This document shows positions 34,932-45,755 of a stretch of 64,000 nucleotides of DNA, piece by piece. Made by a program: the position numbers and the translations under genes. This stretch comes from DASQEH01 sp963765725. Lineage in GTDB: Bacteria; Actinomycetota; Actinomycetes; Propionibacteriales; Nocardioidaceae. Position 1 is the first letter of the stretch. Each line of letters starts with the position of its first letter. The notes under the pieces are model-generated. The model made no database searches. It was not told the DNA's origin and saw only the letters and a program-made list of their open reading frames with translations. The stretch lies in contig CAVXXI010000002.1 of assembly GCA_963765725.1 (NCBI GenBank), positions 62,001-126,000 of the forward strand, read 5' to 3'.

Positions 34932-35648
34932 TCAGTACCAGTTGTGCGACTGCCAGAAGCCCCACGCGCCGCACGGAGACCCGTAGCGGTCGCGGATGTA
35001 CGACAGCCCCCACGCGAGCTGCGTGGCGGGGTTCGTCTGCCAGTCGGCGCCGAATGCCGCCATCTTGTCGCCCGGCAGTGCCTGCGGTATTCCGTACGCG
35101 CCGGAGTAGGGGTTGTCGGCCGACGGGTTCCAGCCGCTCTCGCGGATGTAGATCTGGTCCAGGCAGTAGAACTGGTCGGAGCTCCAGCCGTACTTGGGGA
35201 GCATGCTCCGCGCGATGTCTTGAGGGTTCGTTGGGACCACGGTCTTCGTCACCGCGCCGGAGACGTCTTGCTGACCGACCGCTAGCGCCTTGGTCTTGGT
35301 CGCGCGTTGTTCGGACACCAGGGGCGGTCGGCTCCCGCCACGGCTGGCCCGCTCGCTGACACCGCGGCCACGCTCAATGGAGCGCTCGGTCGCCGGGTCG
35401 GGTCGAGGCGCCGCCGAGGTGGTCGCCCCGGCTTCCGTCGCGGCCGCGATCTGGGGCTCGGCAGGTGAGGCCGCGTCACCGCGGGAGGCGACGACACCGG
35501 CGCCGGCGGTCGCCCCGAGCACGGCAACGGCGGCCACGACCTTCAGTCCGGTGGCCGACGGCGAGCTCGCCCCGCTGCGCCGCCGAAGCGGTCGGCGGGA
35601 CGGGGCGCGATGACGGGGGGGCGTGCGGTGGGCAGGCAGAAGGACCAC
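34932..35648 (-). CDS. Secreted lytic-transglycosylase-like protein
   Basis: A 238-residue exported cell-wall protein. The N terminus is Arg-rich, followed by a signal/anchor helix (about residues 34-52) and a long Ala/Pro/Arg linker. The C-terminal 90 residues form an SLT-like goose-lysozyme fold: FYCLDQIYIRESGWNPSADN carries the catalytic glutamate, YSGAYGIPQALPGDKM is the substrate loop, and the end reads GAWGFWQSHNWY. It should cleave peptidoglycan glycan strands. The start at GTG 35648 is the best available but has a weak ribosome site. Confidence 0.85.
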   Translation of the reverse strand: MVLLPAHRTPPRHRAPSRRPLRRRSGASSPSATGLKVVAAVAVLGATAGAGVVASRGDAASPAEPQIAAATEAGATTSAAPRPDPATERSIERGRGVSERASRGGSRPPLVSEQRATKTKALAVGQQDVSGAVTKTVVPTNPQDIARSMLPKYGWSSDQFYCLDQIYIRESGWNPSADNPYSGAYGIPQALPGDKMAAFGADWQTNPATQLAWGLSYIRDRYGSPCGAWGFWQSHNWY

Positions 35649-35720
35649 TCCAGGGGATGGGCAACCGATCCAGCCTGGGGGATACCCGTTAACAACGCAA
35701 ATTCATGCGATTTAGGTGAG

Positions 35721-36833
35721 TTAGTGAGCACCCTGGGTGAGGTTGAGGCCGGTCATCGGGTCGAACAGGTGCAGGGTCCGGGCGTCGATGAAGAAGTCGT
35801 CACCCTCACGCTCACGGAACCTGCCCGGGTACGCCCGACGCAGCTCGTGGGGTGACATCAGCCCGCCACCGGCCAGCTCGCGCTCGTACGCGACCAGGTA
35901 GTCGGGCACGTCCGGCGGCACGTCGAGCGGTATCCGGGCGTACTGGTGGTCGGTCCCGGCCGCCAGCTCGGTGAGCGGCACACGCTCGGGACGCATCCCC
36001 ACGATGAGGTGCTCGCGGCCGTACACCCTCGCCGCCTTCTCCGGGGAGAGCCGTACCCATCCGAACGACAGGTCGACGATGCCCTCGTACACCGTCGCCG
36101 GGATGAAGCTCATCGGCGGAGAGCCGACGAAGCCCGCCACGAACAGGTTCGCGGGGTGATGCAGGAGTCGCTGTGGCGTGTCGACCTGCTGGACGGAGCC
36201 GTTGTCGAGCACCGCCACGCGGTCGGCCAGCGACATCGCCTCGGCCTGGTCGTGCGTGACGTACAGGGTCGTGACGCCGAGGCGTCGCTGCAGCCAGGCG
36301 ATCTCCGCACGCATCTGGCCGCGCAGGTGGGCATCGAGGTTCGACAGCGGCTCGTCGAGCAGCAGCGCCCGGGCGTCGCGGACGAGCGCGCGGCCCATTG
36401 CGACGCGTTGCCGCTGCCCGCCGGACAGGCCCGTCGGCTTGCGGAAGAGGATGTCGTCCAGCTCGAGTGTCCGGCTCGCGTCGCGGACCAGCCGGTCGAT
36501 CTCCCGCTTCTTGAACTCCTTCGTGAGCCGCAGCGGGAACGCGATGTTCTCGTACACGGTGAGGTGCGGGTACAGAGCGTAGGTCTGGAACACCATGGCG
36601 ACGTTCCGCTCGTTGGGTGTGCGGTGGTTGGCGATCTCACCCCCGATCAGGAGGTCCCCGGAGGTGATCTCCTCCAGGCCCGCGACCACCCGCAGCAGCG
36701 TCGACTTGCCGCAGCCGGACGGCCCGACAAGGATCATGAACTCGCCGTCCGTCACCTCGAGCGACAGCCCGTCGAGCGCAGGCGTCCCGTCGGGATACCT
36801 CTTGACGATGTTCTTCAGCTCGATGGAAGCCAA
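35721..36833 (-). CDS. Sugar ABC transporter ATP-binding protein, UgpC/MsmX type
   Basis: A 370-residue ATPase that powers carbohydrate importers. Walker A is GPSGCGKST (about 36-44), the Q-loop is FQTYALYPH, the signature is LSGGQRQR (about 134), Walker B LLLDEPLSNLD, and the H-loop THDQAEAM. The C-terminal 130 residues form the regulatory MOI-like domain. A TTG start at 36833 follows GGAGGG by 8 bases. No permease or binding-protein gene is adjacent, as is usual for shared MsmX-like ATPases that serve several transporters. Confidence 0.9.
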   Translation of the reverse strand: MASIELKNIVKRYPDGTPALDGLSLEVTDGEFMILVGPSGCGKSTLLRVVAGLEEITSGDLLIGGEIANHRTPNERNVAMVFQTYALYPHLTVYENIAFPLRLTKEFKKREIDRLVRDASRTLELDDILFRKPTGLSGGQRQRVAMGRALVRDARALLLDEPLSNLDAHLRGQMRAEIAWLQRRLGVTTLYVTHDQAEAMSLADRVAVLDNGSVQQVDTPQRLLHHPANLFVAGFVGSPPMSFIPATVYEGIVDLSFGWVRLSPEKAARVYGREHLIVGMRPERVPLTELAAGTDHQYARIPLDVPPDVPDYLVAYERELAGGGLMSPHELRRAYPGRFREREGDDFFIDARTLHLFDPMTGLNLTQGAH

Positions 36834-36936
36834 CGGCACACCCTCCACAACGGGCACGTCTGGCGCCAAATCTACACGGAGAGGTCCTCGAGCATCTCGG
36901 TCACCAGCGCGGCGATCGGTGAGCGCTCGGATCGGG

Positions 36937-38226
36937 TCAAGTGACATGTGCGAACAGCGGGTGGCCCTTGAGCTTCTCGACGACCGCGACGACCCCGTCG
37001 TGACGGCCCACCCTCAGGTTGTCGCGCTGGGCCACGTCGTGGGTCAAGATGACCCGGGAGTTGGCCCCGACCCGGGAGAGCACCGTGAGCAAGACGTTGC
37101 GCTCCAGTGACTGGGCCTCGTCGACGACGACGTACGCGTCGTGCAGCGAGCGCCCCCGGATGTGGGTCAGGGGCAGTACCTCTAGCATCCCGCGGGCCAG
37201 CACCTCGTCGATGACGTCGCTGCTCGTCACCGCGCCGAGGGTGTCGAAGACGGCCTGCGCCCACGGCTGCATCTTCTCGGACTCGCTACCGGGCAGGTAG
37301 CCGAGCTCCTGGCCGCCGACGGCGAAGAGCGGTCGGAACACCACGACCTTCTTGTGCTGTCGGCGCTCGAGGACCGCCTCGAGCCCGGCGCACAGGGCGA
37401 GTGCCGACTTGCCCGTCCCGGCTCGCCCGCCGAGCGAGACGATGCCGATCTCCGGGTCGAGCAGGAGGTCGAGCGCGACGCGCTGCTCGGCCGAACGACC
37501 ACGCAGACCGAACGCCTCGCGGTCGCCGCGCACCAGCCTGACCTTCTTGTCCGGCGTGACCCGGCCGAGGGCACTGCCACGTCCCGACAGCAGCACCAGA
37601 CCGTTGTGGCAGGGCAGGGCGGCGGCCGCCTCGAGGTCGACCGTCCCGAAGGCGTACAGCGCGTCGACGTCGTCGGCAGTGACTTCGATCTCCGTCATGC
37701 CGGTGAAGCCGCTCTCCGGGGCGATGTCCGCGCGGTACTCCTCAGCGGGCAACCCGACCGAGGACGCCTTGACGCGCATGGGGAGGTCCTTCGAGATCAG
37801 CGTGACGTCGGCGCCCTCCGCCAACAGGTGCAAGGCGACGGAGAGGATGCGCGTGTCGTTGTCGCCGAGCCGGAAGCCCGCGGGGAGCACCGACGGGTCG
37901 CTGTGGTTGAGCTCCACTCGCAGGGTGCCGCCCTCCGAGGCGATCGGCACAGGTGCGTCGAGGCGTCCGTGCCGGATCCGCAGCTCGTCCAGGCTCCGCA
38001 GGGCCGACCGGGCGAAGTACCCGAGCTCGGGGTGGGCACGTTTGGCCTCGAGCTCGGTGACGACGACGATCGGGAGCACGACCTGGTGCTCCGCGAAGCG
38101 CTTGAGCGCGCTCGGGTCGGCCAGCAGGACGCTGGTGTCGAGGACGAAGGTGCGTACTGCCGGCGTGGAACTCTGCACCGGTCCGCCCGCTCTGCTGCCT
38201 CGCGGGGTGCCGTCGGCCTTGGCCAC
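36937..38226 (-). CDS. phoH2: PIN domain-PhoH ATPase fusion protein (PhoH2)
   Basis: A 429-residue protein with an N-terminal PIN ribonuclease domain (RTFVLDTSVLLADPSALKRF, with D residues in DTSVL and DNDTRIL) and a C-terminal PhoH ATPase domain (Walker A GGRAGTGKSALAL, Walker B VVVDEAQSLE). PhoH2 of mycobacteria is a sequence-specific RNA helicase and RNase. GTG 38226 follows GAGGAG by 8 bases. The Rv1095-Rv1086 arrangement of phoH2 near the prenyl transferase is kept here. Confidence 0.93.
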   Translation of the reverse strand: MAKADGTPRGSRAGGPVQSSTPAVRTFVLDTSVLLADPSALKRFAEHQVVLPIVVVTELEAKRAHPELGYFARSALRSLDELRIRHGRLDAPVPIASEGGTLRVELNHSDPSVLPAGFRLGDNDTRILSVALHLLAEGADVTLISKDLPMRVKASSVGLPAEEYRADIAPESGFTGMTEIEVTADDVDALYAFGTVDLEAAAALPCHNGLVLLSGRGSALGRVTPDKKVRLVRGDREAFGLRGRSAEQRVALDLLLDPEIGIVSLGGRAGTGKSALALCAGLEAVLERRQHKKVVVFRPLFAVGGQELGYLPGSESEKMQPWAQAVFDTLGAVTSSDVIDEVLARGMLEVLPLTHIRGRSLHDAYVVVDEAQSLERNVLLTVLSRVGANSRVILTHDVAQRDNLRVGRHDGVVAVVEKLKGHPLFAHVT

Positions 38227-38439
38227 GGAAGGACTCCTCACGGGCCCGGGCCACCTGAGCGGCCCCGGCCCACTTCTCAGTCGGGCCGGGAGCTGCTCGT
38301 CCGGGGGCAGTACGGCCGCCCCTCGTCGTGGTACAAGCTGGGCCTCCCGCAACGGCGGGCAGCTCCGCCCGCCGTCACGCTCGACGCTACGGTGTCGACC
38401 TCGCACGCCCGTGTCGACACGCCAAACGCGAGGGGTCGG

Positions 38440-39213
38440 TTAGGTGCCGAATCGGCGGTGCCGCGCCGCGTAGTCGCGGATGGCACGCAGGAAGTCGGTC
38501 CGCCGGAAGTCGGGCCACATCGCTTCGCAGAAGTAGAACTCGCTGTGCGCACTCTGCCAGAGCAGGAAACCGGACATGCGCTGCTCACCGGAGGTCCTGA
38601 TCACGAGGTCGGGGTCGGGCTGCCCGGCCGTGTAGAGGTGCTCGGCGATGTGATCGACGTCGATGAACTCGGCGAGCTCCTCGATCGTGGTCCCCTGCGC
38701 GGCGTGCTCGTGCAGCAGCGAGCGCACCGCGTCGGCGAGCTCACGGCGTCCGCCGTACGCGACGGCGATGTTGACCGCCATTCCGTCGACATCGGCGGTC
38801 GCCTCCGCTGCGGCCTTGAGGCGCTGGGCCGTCGCCGAGGGAAGCATGTCGAGGGCGCCGACGGGATGGATCCGCCAGCGACGCGTCGAGGCGAGCTCGT
38901 CGACGAGTCCCTCGATCACGCGCATGAGCGGCCCGACCTCGTCGGCCGGCCGCGCAAGGTTGTCGGTAGAGAGCAACCACAAGGTCACGAGCTTGACGTG
39001 GAGTTGGTCGCACCAGCTCAGGAACTCGCCGATCTTGTCGGCACCGGCGACGTACCCGCCCTCGACGCCCTCTCCGAACTCCTTCGCCCACCGGCGGTTC
39101 CCGTCGCACATCACGCCGATGTGACCCGGGATCTGGTCCGGTGACAACCGGCGCAGCAGCCGCCGTTCGTACAGGTCGTAGACGAGGGACCCGATCGACG
39201 ACGTCACGCTCAC
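38440..39213 (-). CDS. Short-chain cis-prenyl transferase (Rv1086-like)
   Basis: A 257-residue cis-prenyl transferase that condenses IPP with an allylic diphosphate. The catalytic Asp is in VMCDGNRRWAKE (D37), and the C-terminal substrate motifs RTSGEQRMSGFLLWQSAHSEFYF are complete. Size and context (beside hemolysin III and near phoH2) match M. tuberculosis Rv1086, a Z,E-farnesyl diphosphate synthase, rather than the longer decaprenyl enzyme. Product length cannot be decided from sequence alone. It is divergent from the hemolysin III gene. Confidence 0.92.
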   Translation of the reverse strand: MSVTSSIGSLVYDLYERRLLRRLSPDQIPGHIGVMCDGNRRWAKEFGEGVEGGYVAGADKIGEFLSWCDQLHVKLVTLWLLSTDNLARPADEVGPLMRVIEGLVDELASTRRWRIHPVGALDMLPSATAQRLKAAAEATADVDGMAVNIAVAYGGRRELADAVRSLLHEHAAQGTTIEELAEFIDVDHIAEHLYTAGQPDPDLVIRTSGEQRMSGFLLWQSAHSEFYFCEAMWPDFRRTDFLRAIRDYAARHRRFGT

Positions 39214-39312
39214 CCCTCCCGGCCGGTGTCCGGGCTGCGTCAGCGGCCGTGCCCAGATAACAATCGAAGGTTACCCGTGTGGCGCCTACTTTGCGCCTCT
39301 AACGTTGACTCC

Positions 39313-39984
39313 GTGTCGACACCAACCGGCGAGCGGCTGCGGGATGCAGCCCGGGAGATCAAGCCCAAGCTTCGTGGCTGGCTGCACCTGCTGGCCTTCC
39401 CGCTCAGCATCGTGGCGGGCATCACCTTGGTGTTGTTGTCGGAGGGTGAGCGCGACAAAATCGCGACCTCTGTCTTCGCAGGGTCGTCGTCACTTCTCTT
39501 CGGCAGCTCCGCGCTGTTCCATCGAGGGCACTGGAGCCCGCGCTGGCACGGGGTGCTGCGCCGGCTCGACCACTCGACGATCTTCCTGCTCATTGCCGGC
39601 ACGTACACGCCGTTCGCCCTGACCCTGCTGCACGGTGCGAGCGCCCGGATCCTGCTGTGCCTCGTGTGGGGCGGGGCTCTGCTCGGGATCGCGTTCCGGG
39701 TGCTGTGGATCGGTGCGCCGCGCTGGCTCTACCTCCCGGTGTACGTCGCTCTCGGATGGGCGGCCGTCTTCTGGCTGAAGGACTTCGCGTCGGCCGGACC
39801 GCTCGTGCTCGGCATGATCGTGCTCGGTGGCGGCCTGTACTCGGTCGGTGGCCTCGTCTACGGGCTGAAGTGGCCCAACCCGGTGCCGCGCTGGTTCGGC
39901 TTTCACGAGGTGTTCCACAGTCTTACGATCGCCGCCTTCATCGCGCACTACGTGGGCGTCTCGCTGGTCGTCTACCGCGCCTGA
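39313..39984 (+). CDS. Hemolysin III family membrane protein (PAQR/TrhA)
   Basis: A 223-residue protein with seven transmembrane helices of the PAQR type. The conserved metal-site residues are visible: SSALFH (Ser and His) in helix 2, RRLDHSTIFLLIAGTYTP (Asp) before helix 3, and FHEVFHSLTIAAFIAHY (two His) in the last helix. Bacterial TrhA members adjust membrane lipid composition and need not be haemolysins. GTG 39313 begins MSTPTGERL. In M. tuberculosis the neighbour is Rv1085c in the same relation to the prenyl transferase. Confidence 0.92.
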   Translation: MSTPTGERLRDAAREIKPKLRGWLHLLAFPLSIVAGITLVLLSEGERDKIATSVFAGSSSLLFGSSALFHRGHWSPRWHGVLRRLDHSTIFLLIAGTYTPFALTLLHGASARILLCLVWGGALLGIAFRVLWIGAPRWLYLPVYVALGWAAVFWLKDFASAGPLVLGMIVLGGGLYSVGGLVYGLKWPNPVPRWFGFHEVFHSLTIAAFIAHYVGVSLVVYRA

Positions 39985-39998
39985 CGGTCACCGCTCGG

Positions 39999-40543
39999 TC
40001 AGCGGCGAAGCACCGACCGCATCGTTGCCCGTGTCGTCTCGGATGGCACCCAGTAGCGGCCGGCGCCGGCGAACTCCCCCGTACAGCTGTCGGCGAAGAG
40101 CCGGATCTGCTGACCGTCGACGGTAACGCCGGAGACGACCGTCGAGCGCCCCGAGGTCGAGCACGTGCGCTCCACTCGTGGGTTGCTGGTCGAGTTGGCG
40201 TTGAAGTCGGTGTCGAGCCGGTGAATCTGCGCGGACGTGAGCGGCACCGCCGGGCCGTCGAACACCAGGTGGCCCTGACGGTGTGAGGCCACACAGACAC
40301 TCGCCGCCGCGAGATGCAGGTAGCCCTGCAGGCTCATCGAGGCCGGCGCCCGACCGTCGCAGGGCGGCGCAGAGGCCACGGAGGCCGTCGGGACGCCGTT
40401 GGCGGGGTCGGTCGCCGTGTTCGCGGTCGGGCTCGTCCGGAGCAGGTGCGGTCCGACGACGACGATCACCGCGATCAGGACCACCAGCACGATGCTGGCG
40501 ATACCGCCCCGCGTCGGAACGGGACTGTGGTGGCGATAGTCCT

Positions 40544-40547
<4 letters not shown>
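39999..40547 (-). CDS. Membrane-anchored protein of unknown function
   Basis: A 182-residue protein with one N-terminal transmembrane helix (about residues 14-36, IASIVLVVLIAVIVVVGPHLL) and an outside domain containing four cysteines, likely in two disulfides (PPCDGR, SVCVAS, RTCSTS, DSCTGE). I do not recognise the family. Its start overlaps the stop of the YyaL-like gene by 4 bases, so it is the distal gene of the mca operon (mca, small membrane protein, YyaL-like, this gene). The location suggests an envelope role, without proof. Confidence 0.75.
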
Positions 40548-42529
<1,982 letters not shown>

Positions 42530-42533
42530 CGGC

Positions 42534-42797
42534 TCATACGTCGTCGTCGCGCGGAGGAGCGTCGGCGTCGGCGACCGGCGGCGGCGCGGCAGGCGGCGGC
42601 GTGACCGGCTGCCTGGTCCCCGTCCCGATGCCCGGGCGACTACTCGGCCGCGGCGGCATCCGGATCTTGCCGATCTGGGCGTTCATGCTGCGCCACAGGA
42701 AGAAGGTCGCCACGCAGAGCGCGACGACGATCCAGAACGCGACCCAGCCCGGCTTGACATTGGCCGGGTTGTAGGCGAGCACGACGTCTGCGGTCAT
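42534..42797 (-). CDS. Small single-span membrane protein
   Basis: An 87-residue protein with one transmembrane helix (about residues 17-35, GWVAFWIVVALCVATFFLW), a short basic segment and a proline-rich C-terminal tail ending in acidic residues. Its start overlaps the mca stop by 4 bases and its stop lies 4 bases before the YyaL-like start. It takes the place of Rv1083 in M. tuberculosis. Function unknown. Confidence 0.82.
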   Translation of the reverse strand: MTADVVLAYNPANVKPGWVAFWIVVALCVATFFLWRSMNAQIGKIRMPPRPSSRPGIGTGTRQPVTPPPAAPPPVADADAPPRDDDV

Positions 42798-43702
42798 GCC
42801 TGTATCGTCTCGCGCCGGCCGTCGTAGGTCGCAGCCAGGTCCCGAACACCGGCGAAGAGGTCGTCCTCCGGGATGTCGGTCTCAACGAGCGAGTCCGCGA
42901 GCTCATAGTCCTCGGTCGGCCAGGCCTCCTGGTGGACCTCGAGCGGGACGGCGAACCAGGAGCCCTCGGGGTCGATCTGGGTGGCGTGCGCGATCAGGGC
43001 ACGGTCGCGTACGGGGAAGTACTCCGCGCACGGAACCCTTGTGGTCACCCTGCGCTCGTGCTCCGGGTCCGGCTTCCACTCCGCCAGCCGCTCGGCGTAC
43101 GGCGACTCGAGCCCCCGGGCGAGCATGGCCTCGTGGATGGCCACGATCCGGTCGCGGTGGAAGGTGTGCTGGTAGTACAGCTTGAGCGGCTGCCAGGGCT
43201 CGCCCGCCTCGGGGTAGGCGGCGGGGTCACCGGCGGTCTCCCACGCCTTCATGGTCACGACGTGGCACATGATGTGGTCGGGGTGCGGGTAGCCGCCGTT
43301 CTCGTCGTACGTGGTGATGACGTGCGGCCTGAACTGCCGGATCAGCCGGACCAGGGGCGCGGCCCCCTCCTCGGGCGAGACCAGCCCGAAGCAGCCAGGC
43401 GGCAGCGGCGGCTTGGGGTCCCCCTCGGGCCACCCGGAGTCGACGAAGCCCAGCCAGTCCTGGCTCACGCCCAGGATCTCCCGGGCGCGTTCCATCTCCT
43501 GCCGGCGGATCTGCGCCATGTTGGCCAGCACGTCGGGACGGTCCATGCTCGGGTTGAGGATGGACCCCCGCTCTCCCCCGGTGCAGGTGACCACATGGAC
43601 GTCGACCCCTTCGGCCACGTACTTCGCGGTACTGGCCGCCCCCTTGCTCGACTCGTCGTCGGGATGGGCATGCACATTCATCAGCCGCAGACCTGCGGTC
43701 AC
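42794..43702 (-). CDS. mca: Mycothiol S-conjugate amidase
   Basis: Mca cuts mycothiol S-conjugates of toxins so that mercapturic acids can be exported. The 302-residue zinc enzyme has the LmbE motif HPDDE at residues 13-17 (NVHAHPDDESSKG), YDENGGYPHPDHIMCH in the middle with further zinc and substrate histidines, and a long C-terminal domain. The length and the PHPDH segment separate it from the shorter MshB only loosely, but synteny with Rv1082 (beside greA and DUF4307) favours Mca. It is the first gene of a four-gene operon. Confidence 0.92.
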   Translation of the reverse strand: MTAGLRLMNVHAHPDDESSKGAASTAKYVAEGVDVHVVTCTGGERGSILNPSMDRPDVLANMAQIRRQEMERAREILGVSQDWLGFVDSGWPEGDPKPPLPPGCFGLVSPEEGAAPLVRLIRQFRPHVITTYDENGGYPHPDHIMCHVVTMKAWETAGDPAAYPEAGEPWQPLKLYYQHTFHRDRIVAIHEAMLARGLESPYAERLAEWKPDPEHERRVTTRVPCAEYFPVRDRALIAHATQIDPEGSWFAVPLEVHQEAWPTEDYELADSLVETDIPEDDLFAGVRDLAATYDGRRETIQA

Positions 43703-43800
43703 CGGTCACCTTCGCTCTTCGGGGGTGCTTCAGGGACAATGGTGTCAGGACCAAACAAACGCTACGCCCGCGACCCGTCAGGCTGGGGAGATCCGCGCAC

Positions 43801-44226
43801 GTGACAGAGCCGACCCCCGCATCGCGGCGGACCGCCGGAGCCGAGCAGACCGACCTGATGGCCTCGCGCTACGGGTCCGCTCCCAGGAGTCGGCGGCTAC
43901 TGACCCTGGGCGTGGTCGTGGTCGTGGCCGCGGTGCTACTTGCCTGGCTGCTGTGGGCCGCCTGGCGCCAGTCCACCGGAACCGTGAACGGCAGCGTCTC
44001 GGCTTTCGACATCATCGGCCCGCACCGGATCGACGTCACCGTGGAGATCCGCCGACCGGCTCACACGGCGGTGCGGTGCACGCTGCAGGCGCAGGCGACC
44101 GACCACTCCGTGGTGGGACAGACGATCGTGTCACTGTCGTCGTCGGGGAGCTCGGACGTGACGGTACGGACGTCGATCCGTACCGAGCGCGAGGCCACTA
44201 CGGCCGTCGTCTCCGACTGTCGCTGA
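43801..44226 (+). CDS. DUF4307 membrane-anchored protein
   Basis: A 141-residue protein with one transmembrane helix (about residues 34-54) and an extracytoplasmic beta-rich domain (FDIIGPHRIDVTVEIRRPAHTAVRCTLQAQATDHSVVGQ) typical of DUF4307. The family is actinobacterial and lies between mca and greA, as in Rv1081c. It is divergent from mca with 98 bases between and starts with GTG. Two cysteines at RCTLQ and SDCR could form a disulfide. Function unknown. Confidence 0.88.
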   Translation: MTEPTPASRRTAGAEQTDLMASRYGSAPRSRRLLTLGVVVVVAAVLLAWLLWAAWRQSTGTVNGSVSAFDIIGPHRIDVTVEIRRPAHTAVRCTLQAQATDHSVVGQTIVSLSSSGSSDVTVRTSIRTEREATTAVVSDCR

Positions 44227-44371
44227 GCCGTGGCCTGCGCTCCGACCCGGTCCTCCGGGGACGACCGCCGGTCGAACGAATTCGAGTCTGTGCCGCTCTG
44301 CTTGATAGCCTCGTTCTTTCCCCGTTGAGGGCGGCCGAGGTTTGGGGTGCCCGTAGCAAGGAGCAGCTCCC

Positions 44372-44881
44372 GTGACTAACACCAGCACCGAGAAGGCAAT
44401 CTGGCTGACCCAGGAGGCGTACGACCGGCTGACGGCCGAGCTTGCACACCTCAAGGGCCCCGGGCGGGCCGAGATCTCGCGGCGGATCGCTGACGCTCGC
44501 GAGGAGGGCGACCTGCGCGAGAACGGCGGCTACCACGCCGCCCGCGAGGAGCAGAGCAAGGCGGAGTCGCGCATCTTGCAGCTCGAGGCGATGCTGGCCA
44601 GCGCCCGGGTGGGCGAGACCCCCAAGGACGGCGGCGTCGTCGACGCCGGTATGGAGGTCACCGTCAGGTTCAGCGGCGACGACGAGAACGAGACGTTCCT
44701 GCTCGGTGCCCGAGAGGTGCTGGCTCGCGACACCGACGGCGACCTCCGGGTGTACTCGCCGCAGTCACCCCTCGGCTCGGCGATCCTGGGCAAGAAGCCC
44801 GGAGAGTCCGCCACCTTCACCGCCCCCAACGGCAAGCAGATGTCGGTCGAGATCGTCGCGGCCAAGCCCTTCACCAGCTGA
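44372..44881 (+). CDS. greA: Transcription elongation factor GreA
   Basis: GreA rescues backtracked RNA polymerase by stimulating transcript cleavage. The 169-residue protein has the N-terminal coiled coil with the acidic tip ADAREEGDLRENGGYHAAREEQ (about residues 41-62; the two tip acids lie in EEGD) and the C-terminal FKBP-like domain ending in the SPLGSAILGKKPGESATF strand-turn. AAGGAG lies upstream of the GTG start. A 22-bp repeat array starts 9 bases after the stop. Confidence 0.95.
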   Translation: MTNTSTEKAIWLTQEAYDRLTAELAHLKGPGRAEISRRIADAREEGDLRENGGYHAAREEQSKAESRILQLEAMLASARVGETPKDGGVVDAGMEVTVRFSGDDENETFLLGAREVLARDTDGDLRVYSPQSPLGSAILGKKPGESATFTAPNGKQMSVEIVAAKPFTS

Positions 44882-44889
44882 CGCCGACC

Positions 44890-44985
44890 GGTCAGGAATG
44901 TCGCGTCGACCGGGCGCAAATGTCCGCTCGAGCGGGCGCAAATACGCGGTCGACTGGGCGCGAATGTCCGGTCGAGCGGGCAATC
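44890..44985 (+). repeat. 22-bp repeat array, about four forward units
   Basis: Units of GTCGAG/C-GGGCGCAAATGTC type follow the greA stop. The first and last are partial, the middle three are complete but carry point differences (for example GCGAATG for GCAAATG). Confidence 0.85.
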
Positions 44986-45029
44986 AGGCTCCCTCGAGGG
45001 GGAGGACTCACGCGGACAGAGGAACAACC

Positions 45030-45575
45030 ATGAACCCGTCAGGGCCGGCAGGTGGAGAAGCCATGGATGGCACGGCAAGCCTCGAGTGGGCTACCGTGCC
45101 GCGCCTACTCGGTGAGCATCGGTACCTCGTTCTCGGCACCGCAGACGGCGACGGTCGTCCATGGGTGACCCCGGTGTTTTACACGGCCGATGGCGAGCAC
45201 CGTGTCCTGTGGGTGTCCGCTCCCGACAGTCGGCACTCCCGGAACATCGCGGCGCGTCCGCAGGTGGCGATCACGATCTACGACACCCATGCGCCGGTCG
45301 GCGGAGCCGAGGCGCTGTACCTGGAAGCGACCGCGGAGTGTGTACCAGGCGACGCTCGTGACGCGGCTCTCGCCGCGCTCAACTCCCGTCTGCCTGCCAG
45401 TCACCAGCTCGCCACGGAAGACCTCGAACCCTCGGGACCGCTGCAGGTCTACCAGGCCGCCATCACCCGACACTTCGTGCTCATTCGCGGAGGTGACGCC
45501 CGATTCGACAACGTGACCGACGCCCGGCTCGCCGTTTGTCCGCCAGACTCGGGTACGGCGGCTCCGCGCAGCTGA
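45030..45575 (+). CDS. Pyridoxamine-5'-phosphate-oxidase-like (PPOX) flavin/F420 protein
   Basis: A 181-residue split-barrel protein. LLGEHRYLVLGTADGDGRPWVTPVFYTADGEHRVLWVSAPDSRHSRNI is the usual cofactor-binding start, with VAITIYD as the next strand. Members of this group bind FMN or F420 and reduce or sense diverse molecules. AGAGGA precedes ATG 45030; ATG 45063 is a second option closer to the domain. It is bounded on both sides by 22-bp repeat arrays. The substrate is unknown. Confidence 0.82.
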   Translation: MNPSGPAGGEAMDGTASLEWATVPRLLGEHRYLVLGTADGDGRPWVTPVFYTADGEHRVLWVSAPDSRHSRNIAARPQVAITIYDTHAPVGGAEALYLEATAECVPGDARDAALAALNSRLPASHQLATEDLEPSGPLQVYQAAITRHFVLIRGGDARFDNVTDARLAVCPPDSGTAAPRS

Positions 45576-45583
45576 ACGTACGC

Positions 45584-45731
45584 CGATGGGGCGGAGATGT
45601 CCGGTCGAGTGGGCACAAATGTCGCGTCGACAGGTCGGAAAAGCCTGGTCGAGAGGGTACAAATGCCCGGTCGAGCTGGCCAGGTATGTCCGGTCGAGTG
45701 CGCAGGGGACTCGGTCGAGAAGGGAGTATCC
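45584..45731 (+). repeat. 22-bp repeat array, about six degenerate forward units
   Basis: Units beginning GGTCGAG recur every 21-23 bases; the first complete one is closest to consensus (GTGGGCACAAATGTC) and the others decay. The array fills most of the gap between the convergent PPOX and ilvA genes. Confidence 0.8.
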
Positions 45732-45755
45732 CCGCCGCCCGCGCCTTGGTGAGCC

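Noticed and set aside
35649..35720. c-di-AMP (ydaO-type) riboswitch upstream of the lytic-transglycosylase-like gene
   Set aside because: The location fits known cases, but I cannot match the conserved riboswitch core; a covariance-model search would be needed.
38277..38378. 33-codon minus-strand ORF with two cysteines between the prenyl transferase and phoH2
   Set aside because: Too short, no ribosome site, and the same stretch reads open on the other strand too.
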